Shown piece by piece: positions 10,628-22,302 of a stretch of DNA of 55,707 nucleotides (the first letter of the stretch is position 1; every line of letters starts with the position of its first letter). The DNA is taken from the NCBI GenBank assembly GCA_000934385.1, contig KN880588.1, positions 1 to 55,707 on the forward strand. The letters are read 5' to 3'. The DNA is from Cylindrobasidium torrendii FP15055 ss-10 (lineage: Eukaryota > Basidiomycota > Agaricomycetes > Agaricales > Physalacriaceae). The position numbers were made by a program, and so were the translations under genes. The notes under the pieces are model-generated. The model had not been told where the DNA came from. It made no database searches and saw only the letters and a list, made by a program, of their open reading frames with translations.

Positions 10628-11729
10628 TCATGCGTCAACCTGGTCGGGATTGACAAACACCCATCCATATTCCCTCACGTTCGCTGCACTCGTTCCGAAG
10701 AACAGATCCGTTTCGTATATCCAGTTGACAGCCCCCGCAATGCACCCCCGTAGTCCCTGCACCCATAGGCGAATATCTTGGGCAATCCTTTTGTCGTGCT
10801 CGTCCGTTTTAGCCCAGAGCATCCTGCACCAAAAGAACGGCGGCGGTCGAGGCGTGAGGGAGTCAAAGAGGTCCTCCTCTAGCTGGAAAAACTTTTCGAC
10901 AGCCTCTTTGACCATGTCACCTGCCGCATACGCAGCAGTTTGGGCAGAGATACCGCGTTCCAGCATGAGAATGGGGATGAGGTTTGAGGAGGTTTCTGGC
11001 CGATGCATATAGCTCGCAATATCCTAAGACTTCTTAGGGAGAAATGACATTAATCAAGGGACATGTACACACCAGTGACCATGATATAATATCCACGGTA
11101 GTCTCTCTCAGAGCTTGAATCGCAGGCGATTCAGGCATCAATGAGTACCCTCCACAAGGTTCGAGAAATTCGAGCAAAAGGCGTACACCATTAGCTTCCC
11201 GACATGATTCGATGTAGGTCTGCAGGTCAACTGGGTGCTGGGCGTTGTCTAATGGTTGGGGTACGGAACAATTAAAAACAGCGGATTTGAACCGTTTCTG
11301 CCATAAATCCGCTTGGTCATCGTCGTGTCGTGTTATGGGGGTATACAGTCTAGGCTATGACCTTGAGCGCCAAAAAGGGAGAAGAACGAGGAAAACGCAC
11401 CTGTCCACTATATCTTGCCTTAGAAAGTGCTGTAACGACGAGCGAGCATCCTGGCAGACTGGACTGATGGGGAGACTGAGAATCCAGAGTGCGCAGAATT
11501 TGCTGAGCAGTCTCAACTGCGAGAGATTGCAGCGCGAGAAGCAGGCAGATACAAGCAAGGGGGATGCCAGGTATGGGAAGCGGCCTTGCAGTGAGGGTGG
11601 GAGATATTCACTGTCGGGAGTCTGGACGAGTGTGGAACAATGCTGGCTGATTCCAAGCTCGAATTTGCGCACCAACGAGGGCAAGTCCGGAAGCTGGATG
11701 GTGAGGTGGCCATTGCTCGTGGCCGACAT
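10628..11729 (-). CDS. Terpene-synthase-like protein lacking catalytic motifs, 333 aa, 3 exons
   Basis: Exons 11729-11401, 11349-11073 and 11023-10628 join into an open 333-aa frame, the usual length for fungal class I sesquiterpene synthases. Homology shows in the C-terminal half: a TYIESCREANG segment (equivalent to the RR-DT-G helix), the DIISWSLDIASYMHR helix and the LWVQGLRGC...NWIYET ending. The catalytic features are eroded. The Asp-rich DDxxD site (about residues 85-89) reads SLPIS; the NSE triad (about 202-210) has Leu for Asn and Arg for Glu, keeping Asp and Ser; the terminal Arg-Tyr pair is Leu-Phe. A DDQAD string exists at 120-124 but sits some 35 residues too late. The open frame and sound splice sites argue against simple decay, so a pseudoenzyme or very divergent synthase is inferred. 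Confidence 0.8.
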
Positions 11730-11898
11730 TCCGGCCAGCGTAGGTCAAGAGAGAGGACACAGAGAAGCGCTGCGATCGAATGCGACTAGCCCGTGATCGC
11801 GGGGAACGCCACGTGGTTATCTAATCGTGCCGAAAAAAGTAGCGCTTCAGATTCTGGGTCATTCCACCACCTCACTCACGCGTCGCGCGCTCTCTACA

Positions 11899-14601
11899 AT
11901 GCTCCTGCCGCCCGGAGTCGTCGACCTGACACTTTCACGCATTGCGCACCGCTCTGTGGGCCCTACACAATGCCGTCTATTCCAGTCAGCAGCAACGAAG
12001 CCCAAAGCGACTCCGCGGGTCGGCCAACAACCTAGGATGGCCAACATACCGCTCACTCTACCGCTGGACATACAACATATATACGACACTCGTGAACCCG
12101 AGGCAGACCGTGCCACACATCATGCGCCAGAAGGAACAAGAGGTCGGACGCGAGGAATAGCAACGACAAAGCCAAAATTGGCTGGTCTGCAAGTCCGCCG
12201 CCCGAAACGGGAGCAGCAGTCTATAACGTCACCAGAAGACTTCGAGGCAACTCTGTCAGCGCATGTAGAGAAACTGGGTGCCATTGCGACTACAGCAGTG
12301 CGTATAGTGTAGTGTATCTTGATACTCTTACTCACTCCTTGTACAGGCTGAGAAGGATGCCGCGGATAACTGGTCTGCAACTTATTCAGACACCCAACTT
12401 GAATCGTTCTTCGGGGATTTGATGAGTGAACCGGAAGCGGAAGTAGCAGGGCAGCCGTTGACAGAGGAAGAGCAGCTCCTTCAGGATGCACAGACATTGG
12501 ACACTGCCTACCACCGACTACAAGAATACCTGACACTTCCGAGCACTAGTCAAGAGTCATCCTTTGTTCAGCGGCTACGACAACGCCAGGGTACAGAGCA
12601 GGCCCAGCAGCCAAAAGTCGATTTTCGCACCCACGACCAGCCACATCGCACACTCCTTACCCAGGTCGAAGCAGTCATAAGCAATATCAGGATAGATGCT
12701 GCTCCTTTGGCTGTTCCCGTTGTTCTACTATCTCCCGATGAATGGGTTGCTCTTGCCCGTATTTCAGTGCGTTTCATGCTGCTTTCCTTGTTACACATAC
12801 TCATCAACAACAGGTTCACTCTGGAGACATCGAGGGCGCTGAATTAGCTTTAAAGCTCATGCAGCGCACCGATGTGAAAATTCCTGAAGCTAGCCTTGAG
12901 CAGGTCTTGAAAGTATACGCGGACACCGGGCGCGTCGCAGACGCGGAGCGCGTTCTCAACACTTTTGTAACGGGAATCACCACTGAAAGACAGAAGCACC
13001 TCCACATTCGAGCGCATCTTCGGGCGGCACCTCCTCGCACGATTGCAAAAGGTGCGCTCAACGCCCTCCATGCATACGAAGCCAAGAACGACCTCCCTGC
13101 CCTCAAGACTTACACGAGCGTGGTCACTTCGCTTTTAAGTGTGCCTACCCCCACCGCTCATGCTCATGGCTGGGATCTCTACGCGCATACTCGTTATGTC
13201 GCCCACCCGAAGCCTGATATCTTCCTCTACACGACCATGATGCGGGCTTGTGCGTCGCCGTACTTTTCCAACCGAGCATCCGACCCCGAACGTGCCCTTG
13301 ACCTCTGGACGGAGATGTGCGAGGACCAGAAAATAAAGCCAAATGTCGCAGCCTATAACGCCGTCATTCTCGCCTGTGCACGATCTGGTACAAAGATGTA
13401 CGTTGACGAAGCATTCCGACTAGCCCGCGAGATGCTCGAGGGACACAGCAACGCAAAGGGCCATCCGACTATGATACCCGACCAGCACACGTTCTACGCC
13501 CTATTGGAAGGCGCCAAGCGCCGCGGAGACCTCGATCGGACGCGTTGGCTGCTTGCACAAATTAGCAGGGCCATGGCAGAAATGCCGTTCACCAAGGTTC
13601 ATATCGACGAGGAAATCATGCTCCATACTATGCACGCCTATGCCGCCTATGACCCGCCATTCAAGCGCAGTCTCGCGCGCATGACCGAGGCGACGGACGC
13701 GGAGAACGCCGAGGCAGATTTCATCGCAGGGAAAGGCAAGGCCAATGCGAGCGTTCCTGGAGCTGTCCGCAGCTTCTCTCACATTTCCCCGCAGAGTCGC
13801 GCAGAGGCTCTGACAGAGGCAGAAGCTCTATTTGAGCGGTGCATCACCGAAAGCGCCATCGCCGACGGCGCAGATGTCGACAATACGCGCAGCTTCGGAA
13901 ATGTACAGATGTCTTCGCGATTGGTAAATGCGTATCTCTCAGTGCATTACAAGCATGGAAGTCTACGAAAGGCGCGGACGCTTTGGCATGAGTTGTACGA
14001 GCGACTTGGGGTGGAGAAGGGTCCAAGGGCGTATAGGGAGGCGCTCGAGCGCTGTTCTCATGCGAAAAAATCCGAGCGAGAAGACGCTCTTGAGTTTGGA
14101 CGGGAGATCTTTGCAGCATTCCAAGACCTCCAGGCAAAGCAGACAGTGGACGCCAGAACTATCGAAAAGGTTCACGCTGCATTCATTCGGCTGTTGGCGC
14201 TTACGCAAAACATTGACGAGTCGGTCGAGCAATTGCGGGCGTTTGTTAAGGCGTACCCGCCACGGGATGTACGGCAACACAACGACAAACCAGTGATGCG
14301 GTCGATGCGCACTTCTTTGTATGCACCGCGCCCACTTGTGCGTATGTCGACTACATCGAGCGTGCCGGATGGCGATGTGCCGCCGATGCTCATGTTCAGA
14401 GATTTGGACGTCCTACACCATCGTTTGGTGGCAAAGGAGGATGTCAAAAGGATCGACTACGTCAAATGGGTGTGCTCCGCGTATGAGTGGGCTCTGCGTG
14501 TGAGAAGGGATAATGCGTTCAAGGCGAAGCCGAAAACGGAGAACGGAGAAGTCGTAGAAGAGTTGCCAGAGGAGGAAGGCGAGAGCCAAGAGTGGTTCTA
14601 G
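11899..14601 (+). CDS. Mitochondrial pentatricopeptide-repeat (PPR) protein, 868 aa, 3 exons
   Basis: Exons 11899-12297, 12347-12766 and 12814-14601, both introns in phase 0. The N-terminus is rich in Arg, Ser and Ala with few acidic residues, as expected of a mitochondrial presequence. The third exon holds PPR-like helical pairs, clearest at YTTMMRACAS, NVAAYNAVILACARSG and DQHTFYALLEGAKRRGDLD. PPR proteins bind organellar RNA and act in processing, stability or translation. I cannot place it with a named yeast factor. It is separated by only 169 bp from the divergent terpene-synthase-like gene. The protein ends in an acidic tail. The start was chosen as the first ATG in frame; an upstream GTG-initiated extension is not credible in a nuclear gene. 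Confidence 0.85.
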
Positions 14602-14853
14602 GGTATATATACATTACAGCTTTGAGTAATCTAGCGACAATAATCGGTACATACACACTAAATGGGTTGTTACAACATCTCCTCTGTTCTGGCATGGATC
14701 TGAGAGAAATAAGGCAAGAGTCGATGCATTTGGAGAAGTTAGAACGGCTGGCTGCATGTTTTGTTGGACACACAGCGTTTCTCGGGTATCAATAATTGAG
14801 AAGATGATCGTCACGATCGGTGGCTGTGTCCATTTTTGTCTCCTGCTTTAATC

Positions 14854-17800
14854 ATGGCTGCCGCCACCTTGAAGCGCAAACGCGAAGTTGAGCAGAGTGT
14901 ATCCAAAGAGAGGGTATGCTTATGCCAGAATATACCCAACTATCTTGTTCCTGACAAACTAAAGGACCAAACACCCGAAATTTCAGATACTGGGAGCCAA
15001 GGTGAAGACGATGAAAAGCCCGAGGATGAAGAATGGAACGGGGTCAATGCCAGCGAGCCGCTGGATGTGGACGAGGAACTTCCGCGTGGGGGGAAACATG
15101 CGAAGGTTCCGACTGGAGTGGAAGTGCGAGAAATGAAGGAAGCAGCAGGGTTGTTCCGGTCATCCAGCTTCAAATTGCAGGTGCGTCTTGACCTGGCTCG
15201 TTTGAACGTTTGCTCAAGATCATCTCATCCAGATTGATGCAATTCTGCCCAATGTTCGTCCCAAAGACAAGCACCGGCTACCTCTGGAAACATTCCTACT
15301 CTCACTTCACACCCTTCTCATGAACATACCATCCACATCTCCCGCGCAACCACTGGACGCTACGCGGCCGCTTTTGAAGAAGGGAGTCTCTGTTCCATAT
15401 GCGACACCACTACCGACCGAAGATTCTAACTGGAAGGTCGCGTTCGAAGCACCCAGCAATATCATCCTTGCGGGCAGCTGGAATACCAAAACATCGGTCA
15501 AGCCTCCTCTCGGCGGACAATATGGCATAGATGTGGCTGTAGTCATGCCTGATGTGGGTTCCAGCCTACTACATTCAAGCTTTCTCTGACCTTTGTGGCA
15601 GAGTCTCTTCCAAGAGAAAGATTATCTAAATGGCCGTTTCTTCCACAAGCGAGCTTTTTACTTAGCGACCTTGTCTGCGGCACTCTCTTCAAAGATTGAT
15701 GACCTTAAAGTCGACTTGGCGTATCATTCGCAAATGGACAACCCTCGTCTCACGAAACTCGTTCTGACCCCAAGACCGGGCTCATTCAAACTGAACGTCG
15801 AGATCAGCATTATCCCAGTACTTTCTACCACATCCCCTCTTCTTCTCCAGCGATTGGCGCCATCAGAGTGTAGTGTTCGCTCGGCCGGAGATGACGCTCG
15901 CAAGCCCACGCCTATGTACAATACAGCGCTACTCACAGCGCTCTCACCACCCTCGCACTTGCTCTCGGTGCACAAATGGCAGCAAGAGGCTGCCGCCTTC
16001 ACCGATGCTCTTACACTCTTGCGTGTGTGGGCAAACCAACGCGGGTTCTGTGAGGGTTCGCGCATGCAGGTCCGAGGATTTGAGGGCAAAGGGCCGTGGT
16101 GGTCAACTTTGCTTGGATTATTGGTCACCGGGGAGGAGACGGTCGGAAAGCCGAAGAGAAAACCACTGGGCCGGGGTCTGAGTTCATATCAGTTCTTCAA
16201 AGCTGCTCTGGATTTCCTGGGTAAGTCTCCCGTCTTCTCTGCCACTTATGGTATCTGACGCTAGGTAGCGACTTTCGACTTTGGCAAGGAGCGGATTTTC
16301 TTGAAGACGGGAACCGGGCACAATGTCTGTTTTCTCTTGCCATGTAACCCGTTTGCTCATGAATTCATAGTATCCACCAAGTGAGTACGCGGAAACACAT
16401 GATGCCGTCTTTGTCGATGCATCATCAAGAATCAACTTGCTTGCGGACGTACCCCTCGGTTCTCTCGATTTCGTAGGTTGATATGGTCCAAGATTTCTAC
16501 GCGGACTGATTTTCGTCCAGCTCAAATGTGAAGCCAAGAAAACACTCAGCGTCCTCGAAAGTGCATCTTCTTCGTTTGATCCTTTCGCGGAGACCTTCCT
16601 GCACGATAAACATGCTCTGTGCACACGCTTCGACGCCATTGTCCGAGTAGACCTGTCGACAGCCGCACTACATGATATCGATAAACACTCCATTATCGAC
16701 CATGCATCACCCCACAATGCCCTCCTCGCGTCAATCTCCCGTCGCTTGCGACAAGGCCTCGGTGATCGTACCAAGGCTGTCACACTTCTCCATCCGACAT
16801 CAAGTCGCCGCCCTCTTTCCCAAGCGCTACCATCGAACTCTCACATCTTCTATATTGGCCTTGTTTATGATACAGAAACTGCATTTCGACAGGTCGACCA
16901 TGGCCCAGATGCCAAGGATCCAGAATCAGCGGCGAAAGAGGCGTTCCAGGAGCTCTGGGGCGACAAGGCAGAACTACGTATGTTCAAGGACGGGAAAATT
17001 CAGCAGAGCGTTGTCTGGGACGTCAAGACCGCTGACGAGAAGAGCCACATCCCAATACAGATTGTCAAGTATCTCCTGGACATCCACTTTGGCATTACCG
17101 ACGGCCGTTCATGGCACTCGTCCTTTGACACGCTCATTCGCATGCCTGAACCAATATCCAAGATGTACGCGGAGACCAAACAGCTTGTTGGTTTTAAGGG
17201 TGCTACCACAGCATTCGACAATCTCGTCAAGGCCATCAAAGCTCTTCCTGAAGACGAACTGCCTCTTTCTATCTTGAACTTCGTGCCCTGCTCCTCCGCT
17301 TTACGCTACACAAGTGCTATGGCGCCCGTCCCGCGTCTGGCGGCCTTGCCTGCCAACGCGTCCTACGTACAGACGATTCCTCTCATTGTACAATTCGAGA
17401 AATCTGCCAAATGGCCGGATGACCTGAAAGCCATCCGAGTTGTCAAGATGGCCTTTTTCGAACGGATCGCGTCGAGCCTCATGAACGCCATTCCTGGGCT
17501 CACGGCGGCCATCGCCATTCGAGGCGAGGACGACAATGATCCGACAATGGAGGTGTTGACGCCGGAGGGGTGGGCATTCGCCATTCACATCTGGCATGAC
17601 CGCGAGCTCACTCTGCTCAATCGCATCATTGTGGGCGACGAGGCTCAGCACATCAAGCGTCCGGGCGAGAAGAAGCCTACCAAAGGCGCGGAATACCATG
17701 ATGCAGTGGCGGAAAAGGAAGTGTATCTGAGGAGGTTCATTCACGGCCCCAGACACCACCGCGCTGTTACCAAATTGCATCATGCATTCCCCGCCTTCTC

Positions 17801-18789
17801 CGGCACGACACGGCTCGTCAAGCGCTGGTTCGCGGCCCATTGGCTGTTGGACGGACACGTTAGCGAAGAAGCTATCGAACTACTGTGCGCGCATGTATTC
17901 GCGTACCCTCAATGGGAATCCGACCATGACGCGAATCCAGAGGCGTTTGCGGCATCTGCATCACAGGTAGGGAGCAAAGAGCGAGGGTTTGCTATGGTCA
18001 TTGAGTTCTTGCAATCATGGAAATGGGACGAGGGGCTTCTTGTGGCGTTATACGATGCGGGAAGCGCTGCTGACGGCGAATCTACCGAGGGCGTGGGCTC
18101 CGGCCAAGGTGTCTGGGCCCTCAAGACGGAGATGGACCCCACGGGGAGGGTTTGGACCAACAAAGGCCCTGATTCCATTGTCGCACGCCGAATTCAAGCT
18201 TTGGCTCGCGCGACATGGGGCCACCTCGGAACCGTGGAGACAGAAAGCGAAAGCATACTGGTAAGCATGTTGTCTGCAATCTTTGGCACTCGAATAACCA
18301 TCTTCTCAGCCGATCTTTACACATCCAAACGGAGACTACCACTTCCTTGTCGAGCTCAACCCTTCTGTGCTACCGAGATACCATCAAAACGTGCACGCAG
18401 ACCTTGCGCTTCTATCCCAGCGCCATAAAAAATTCTCTAATCTGCAGAACACGCCTGCAGATGAGGTCGAAGTCCGTATCGGGTTCGACCCCGCGCGTCT
18501 CTTCTTCAAGGATCTACAACGCATCTACGCGAACACGTTCCGCATATTTTGGGATCCTTTGGGTGGCGATACCTTTGGCGCCGTGTGGGATCCGACGCTT
18601 CGGGAACCGCGGTCGTTCAAGGTCCTGGGTGGATTTTCCAGCGCGCCGTGCCCTGTGGAGGCCCAGAAGGGCAAGGGGAAAGACTCGAAGAGCAAGGATT
18701 TGGTTGTGCTTAATGAAGCGGCTGTGCTTAGTGAGATAAGACGCCTTGGGCAGGGCCTTGTCAAAGACGTAGTGCCGCAGAAAAAGTAG
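14854..18789 (+). CDS. UTP22: UTP22 / NRAP family U3 snoRNP protein, 1214 aa, 7 exons
   Basis: Exons 14854-15180, 15233-15553, 15602-16220, 16269-16324, 16371-16472, 16521-18260 and 18310-18789. The 1214-aa product is close in size to yeast Utp22. Nrap-type segments occur in order: the acidic N-terminal region, a nucleotidyltransferase-like core (ILAGSWNTKT, QYGIDVAVVMP), the VWANQRGFCEG helix, WHSSFDTLIRMPEP, VVKMAFFERIASSLM, LVKRWFAAHWLLDGH with VFAYPQWESD, and the C-terminal LFFKDLQRIYANTFRIFWDP. The family acts in the SSU processome (UTP-C module) in the nucleolus during early 18S rRNA processing, and the NTase fold is thought to be structural. Introns are 46-52 nt; intron 3 ends at the second of two nearby AG acceptors. 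Confidence 0.95.
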
Positions 18790-21700
18790 AATACTATGTA
18801 CAACGAAATGTACTATCTATATAGGTAATTTTTGACATGTATATGACAATAGTGTCGCTGCATCAGTGTTTCTCGCTGCCTGCGTCGACCGCGGGACCTT
18901 GGAAAAAACGACGAAAGCCATACTGGCGGTGTTTACCCTTTGGAGTGCATTGCAGACACGTTGGATTTTTTTTCGCTGTAACTTCTGTGCCTACGACAGC
19001 CTTGGAGGCCCGCTATCGGCTGACCGTCGGTCGTCTCACGGACAAATGGCAAAGTCAACGCCGGCTCGGGCCTTAACATTGGCTACGAGAGGTGCTGTAT
19101 TCAATGGGGCCCACAATGCATTGATGGATATGGTGAGAAGCCCTCGGAGCATATGCATCCTCACCGGCACCACTCAGACTAAAGTCGTTTGACTTAATTC
19201 TATGTCGTAAGCTTTCGGTTTGGCGAGGTCATGTTGCTAATTAAGTTCGGAGCCGCGGACTGTATTCCCATCAATAATTAGCGAGCGTATGACCTTTAGA
19301 TACCGCGCCTAGCTAACGACGAGAGTCTCAGGCGTATCCATGTCCACAAAACCTCTGAATAACCGGGTGTGGGCCACGGTTCATCGACGGAGGACTGGCT
19401 CGGATGAGCAGCTTATACCGGTAGATTACCGAGATAATGCATTGCATAAAATCTCCTTAGTTGCGCTCGGGTGCCCACTCGGCTTTCATGAATTCTCTCG
19501 CAGGCTCTCAATTAGATCCAGGGCCGGAGACGGAGACGGCTGTGAGCCATTGAGTGCCCTAGATCTCTCTCTCCCGAGGGGAAGGCAACAGATTAAGCAT
19601 TCAATGCTTTCATGATATACAAACTGACGTCTCTGGCCTGCAATTCTGTTTCAAAGCGCAAACTGTGGCGCGATTGGTATTTAATTGACTCCCGCACAAA
19701 CAGAGCCTCTCGTCCAGTGTTTTTAACACCTACCGTTTCCCTCTTGAGCATCGACAACAAAAATATATCTTCACAGCGTAAGGAAGTCGTGCTTGGGCCG
19801 TTCTCGTCTGGAAATATAGAATCCATAGACGCGTCGCGTAAATCTCGACCCTGCATGTCTAGTCCTTCCTTTTTGAGCCTTTAAGTTCGTCAGTCACGAG
19901 AGTGGCTCGTGGCAGTATCAGGGTCGGATGTGACCATAACGTGAACTGAGAGTTGAAAGAGCCATCCTTGTCATAGTTCGTCATTACGGCTTTGTGGTAA
20001 TACTGCTCTCTGATAAGCACTGTTGTGCACATCTGAAGCGCAAGGTACAAAGCATAAAACGACGTGACTGCTTTTGCGCATGAAAGTCGCATCAACGTGC
20101 AAGTGGATTTTCCAAATGGCCTCCGGTATCTTCTGCACGGTAACCGAGGGATCGTGTCGAACATTATAGAACAAGCACTCGGTAGAATCTGAGTATTATA
20201 CAAAATACAGCCGACAAGCTCTTCTATATACTATTGGAACGCCGGGCAGTGTGTGCCAGCTGGAATTAATGACAGTGCCATCTACATGTCCGTATTACGG
20301 CGATCCAACGCGTCTCATCGTCCTTGGTAGGATCGGGATAGAGTCGAGTACATTCAACGTCAACGAATTGAGCACAGGAGCCGGACACTCTTCGTCCGAA
20401 AGAAGGCGAGAACGAAGTTACCACCAGATCCGTCGAACAGGCATGAAAAGGTCCGACGGGCCTCCCAATCTCACCCTGACAGCTGTCTCCGTCGCCTCCA
20501 TTTTCGTACACTGTAGAAACCGAAAACCACACACTTCTAATAGCAAACAATAGCTTGTCGGCCACTTCTTATTTCTTGCTGTGAATTACAGGTCTTCGTA
20601 TGATGTAGATGGCCATGACGTTGAACCTTAAACATATTCCAACGTGTGATTATCACCGGGAACTTTTCTATTGATTACTGTGTTGTAAAGGCAAGCTAGC
20701 TTTCCTTAACGGGATGTGGCGTCGTCGGCCCTGGCGATTAGCCAAGCAGCAAACCATCTGACCGCGATTTCGAGCCTCGAATTCAACGTATCTCTCCTGC
20801 AAAAAAGTGGTAGAAGAACGTTGGATGGTATGAATCCCCGCAGCAGTTTCGGGGTCCTGCTTTGTGCACGTAAAGTATCGCAAAATTGCAAGGTTGGTGA
20901 GGTTCACTCTTCGTCACCCCACGGCGACCTGAACAGATGAAAGTGGGCCCGTGTTTCATCTCAAAAAATTGAGAACCGAGAAAGCCGACCTCTTCGTGGT
21001 CCTGAAGTCCGTATCTTGATCCTCGCATGCCCACCGAAGAATGACAAACTAAACTATCGTCCCTGGGCGAGGTAACTTGTATCGCTAATCAAACAGGACG
21101 GTAAGCTCGCGGCACGGAGGGAAAAATAGATCTGTCTTCGAAAGATGTATACACTCACGTCGTGTCGAAGAGCTTGAACCCTCTTCTCCGGGAATCGAGG
21201 GATACATCCACCTAGAGGCATTCGTCAAGGTGACCGGAATCTTATAGCACACGAACCACCAAACCAGTCCACAAACCAGCGTGCACCTGTAAGCCCCAAC
21301 GCGTGTCCATGTAACACAACAGCAACGAGTTGACCGGCAAATAAGCGTTGAACAACTATGGCTTTGGATGTGGCAACCTTCCGGCGGCTCATCCACACGT
21401 TCGCACGAGGTAAGCCATTCAGAAGGACTTTCTCTACGCCGATGAATGGTGATACTATCATGTGTGCATCCTGCCCTCACTGCTGATATGTCAGTATTAT
21501 GAGCAGGAACTTGGAAGCTTGTCAATGAGGGGGATCCTTCTCGAGCGCGCACAAGTGGCCCAAGAGCGCGGTATGGTTACCGTGGTTTTCCGTTTGCGGT
21601 CTGTCAAATGGACGGCGGAAACTCAAGTCAAAGACCTTCGCTTAACTGCCTCGAGCTCTGCCAAAGAGAGAATATCCACAGGCGTTCCCAAGCGGTATCG

Positions 21701-22302
21701 CGTACAAGGACTTACGGAAGGCTATCCCCGTAGCGTTGATTATTCCGTCCAAAAGTGGTTAGCCAGACATAATATGCACGCGAGCGGCACGACCGCATTT
21801 AGTTATTGATTCTTTGTTACCGATCGGGCGATAGTGAACAAAGGCGAATGGGCCAAATTGGTCAGTATCGAGCCTTTGTCGGGACGAAGTGGGAGTGATA
21901 CTTGACTGACATTCGTCGAGCTGAGCGTTTCGTGGGCCTTGGAGCGGCACAACATTACCCGGTCAATGCGGATGGCTCTATTCGTACGACACTAACGGAT
22001 TATTGGCCACAGAGCCAGATCATGGTCAAAAAGGCGTGCATACGAGTTGAAACTGGTGCTTCAGAGACAGAGAGCGCTCGGTGGAGGGGAGCGGAAATGT
22101 GTCATAAATATTCATGCATGCGTTATCGCGCCGTGAGAGACCCAAACACGCGACTATAGTAGGGCTGGTATCCGTACAACAGAAATCTACGCTATATACC
22201 TTACTGAGATACATTAGGATGTCTACATTACATATCCAATAATAAGTACTAAAGCTAGTGCAGCACAAAACAGAGGTAGATTCAGAGAGCAGCATACTTT
22301 CG
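18790..22302. other. Gene-poor interval between UTP22 and the next gene
   Basis: These 3.5 kb contain only short open frames on both strands (longest about 155 codons) with no recognisable motif, and no chain of short exons that I could join. No repeat or mobile-element protein is apparent. This is the longest stretch without a candidate gene in the right two-thirds of the window. Confidence 0.5.

Noticed and set aside
10628..11729. DDQAD at residues 120-124 as the catalytic DDxxD motif of the terpene-synthase-like protein
   Set aside because: By spacing to the downstream helices the metal site should be near residues 85-89; this string falls in the loop before the next helix.
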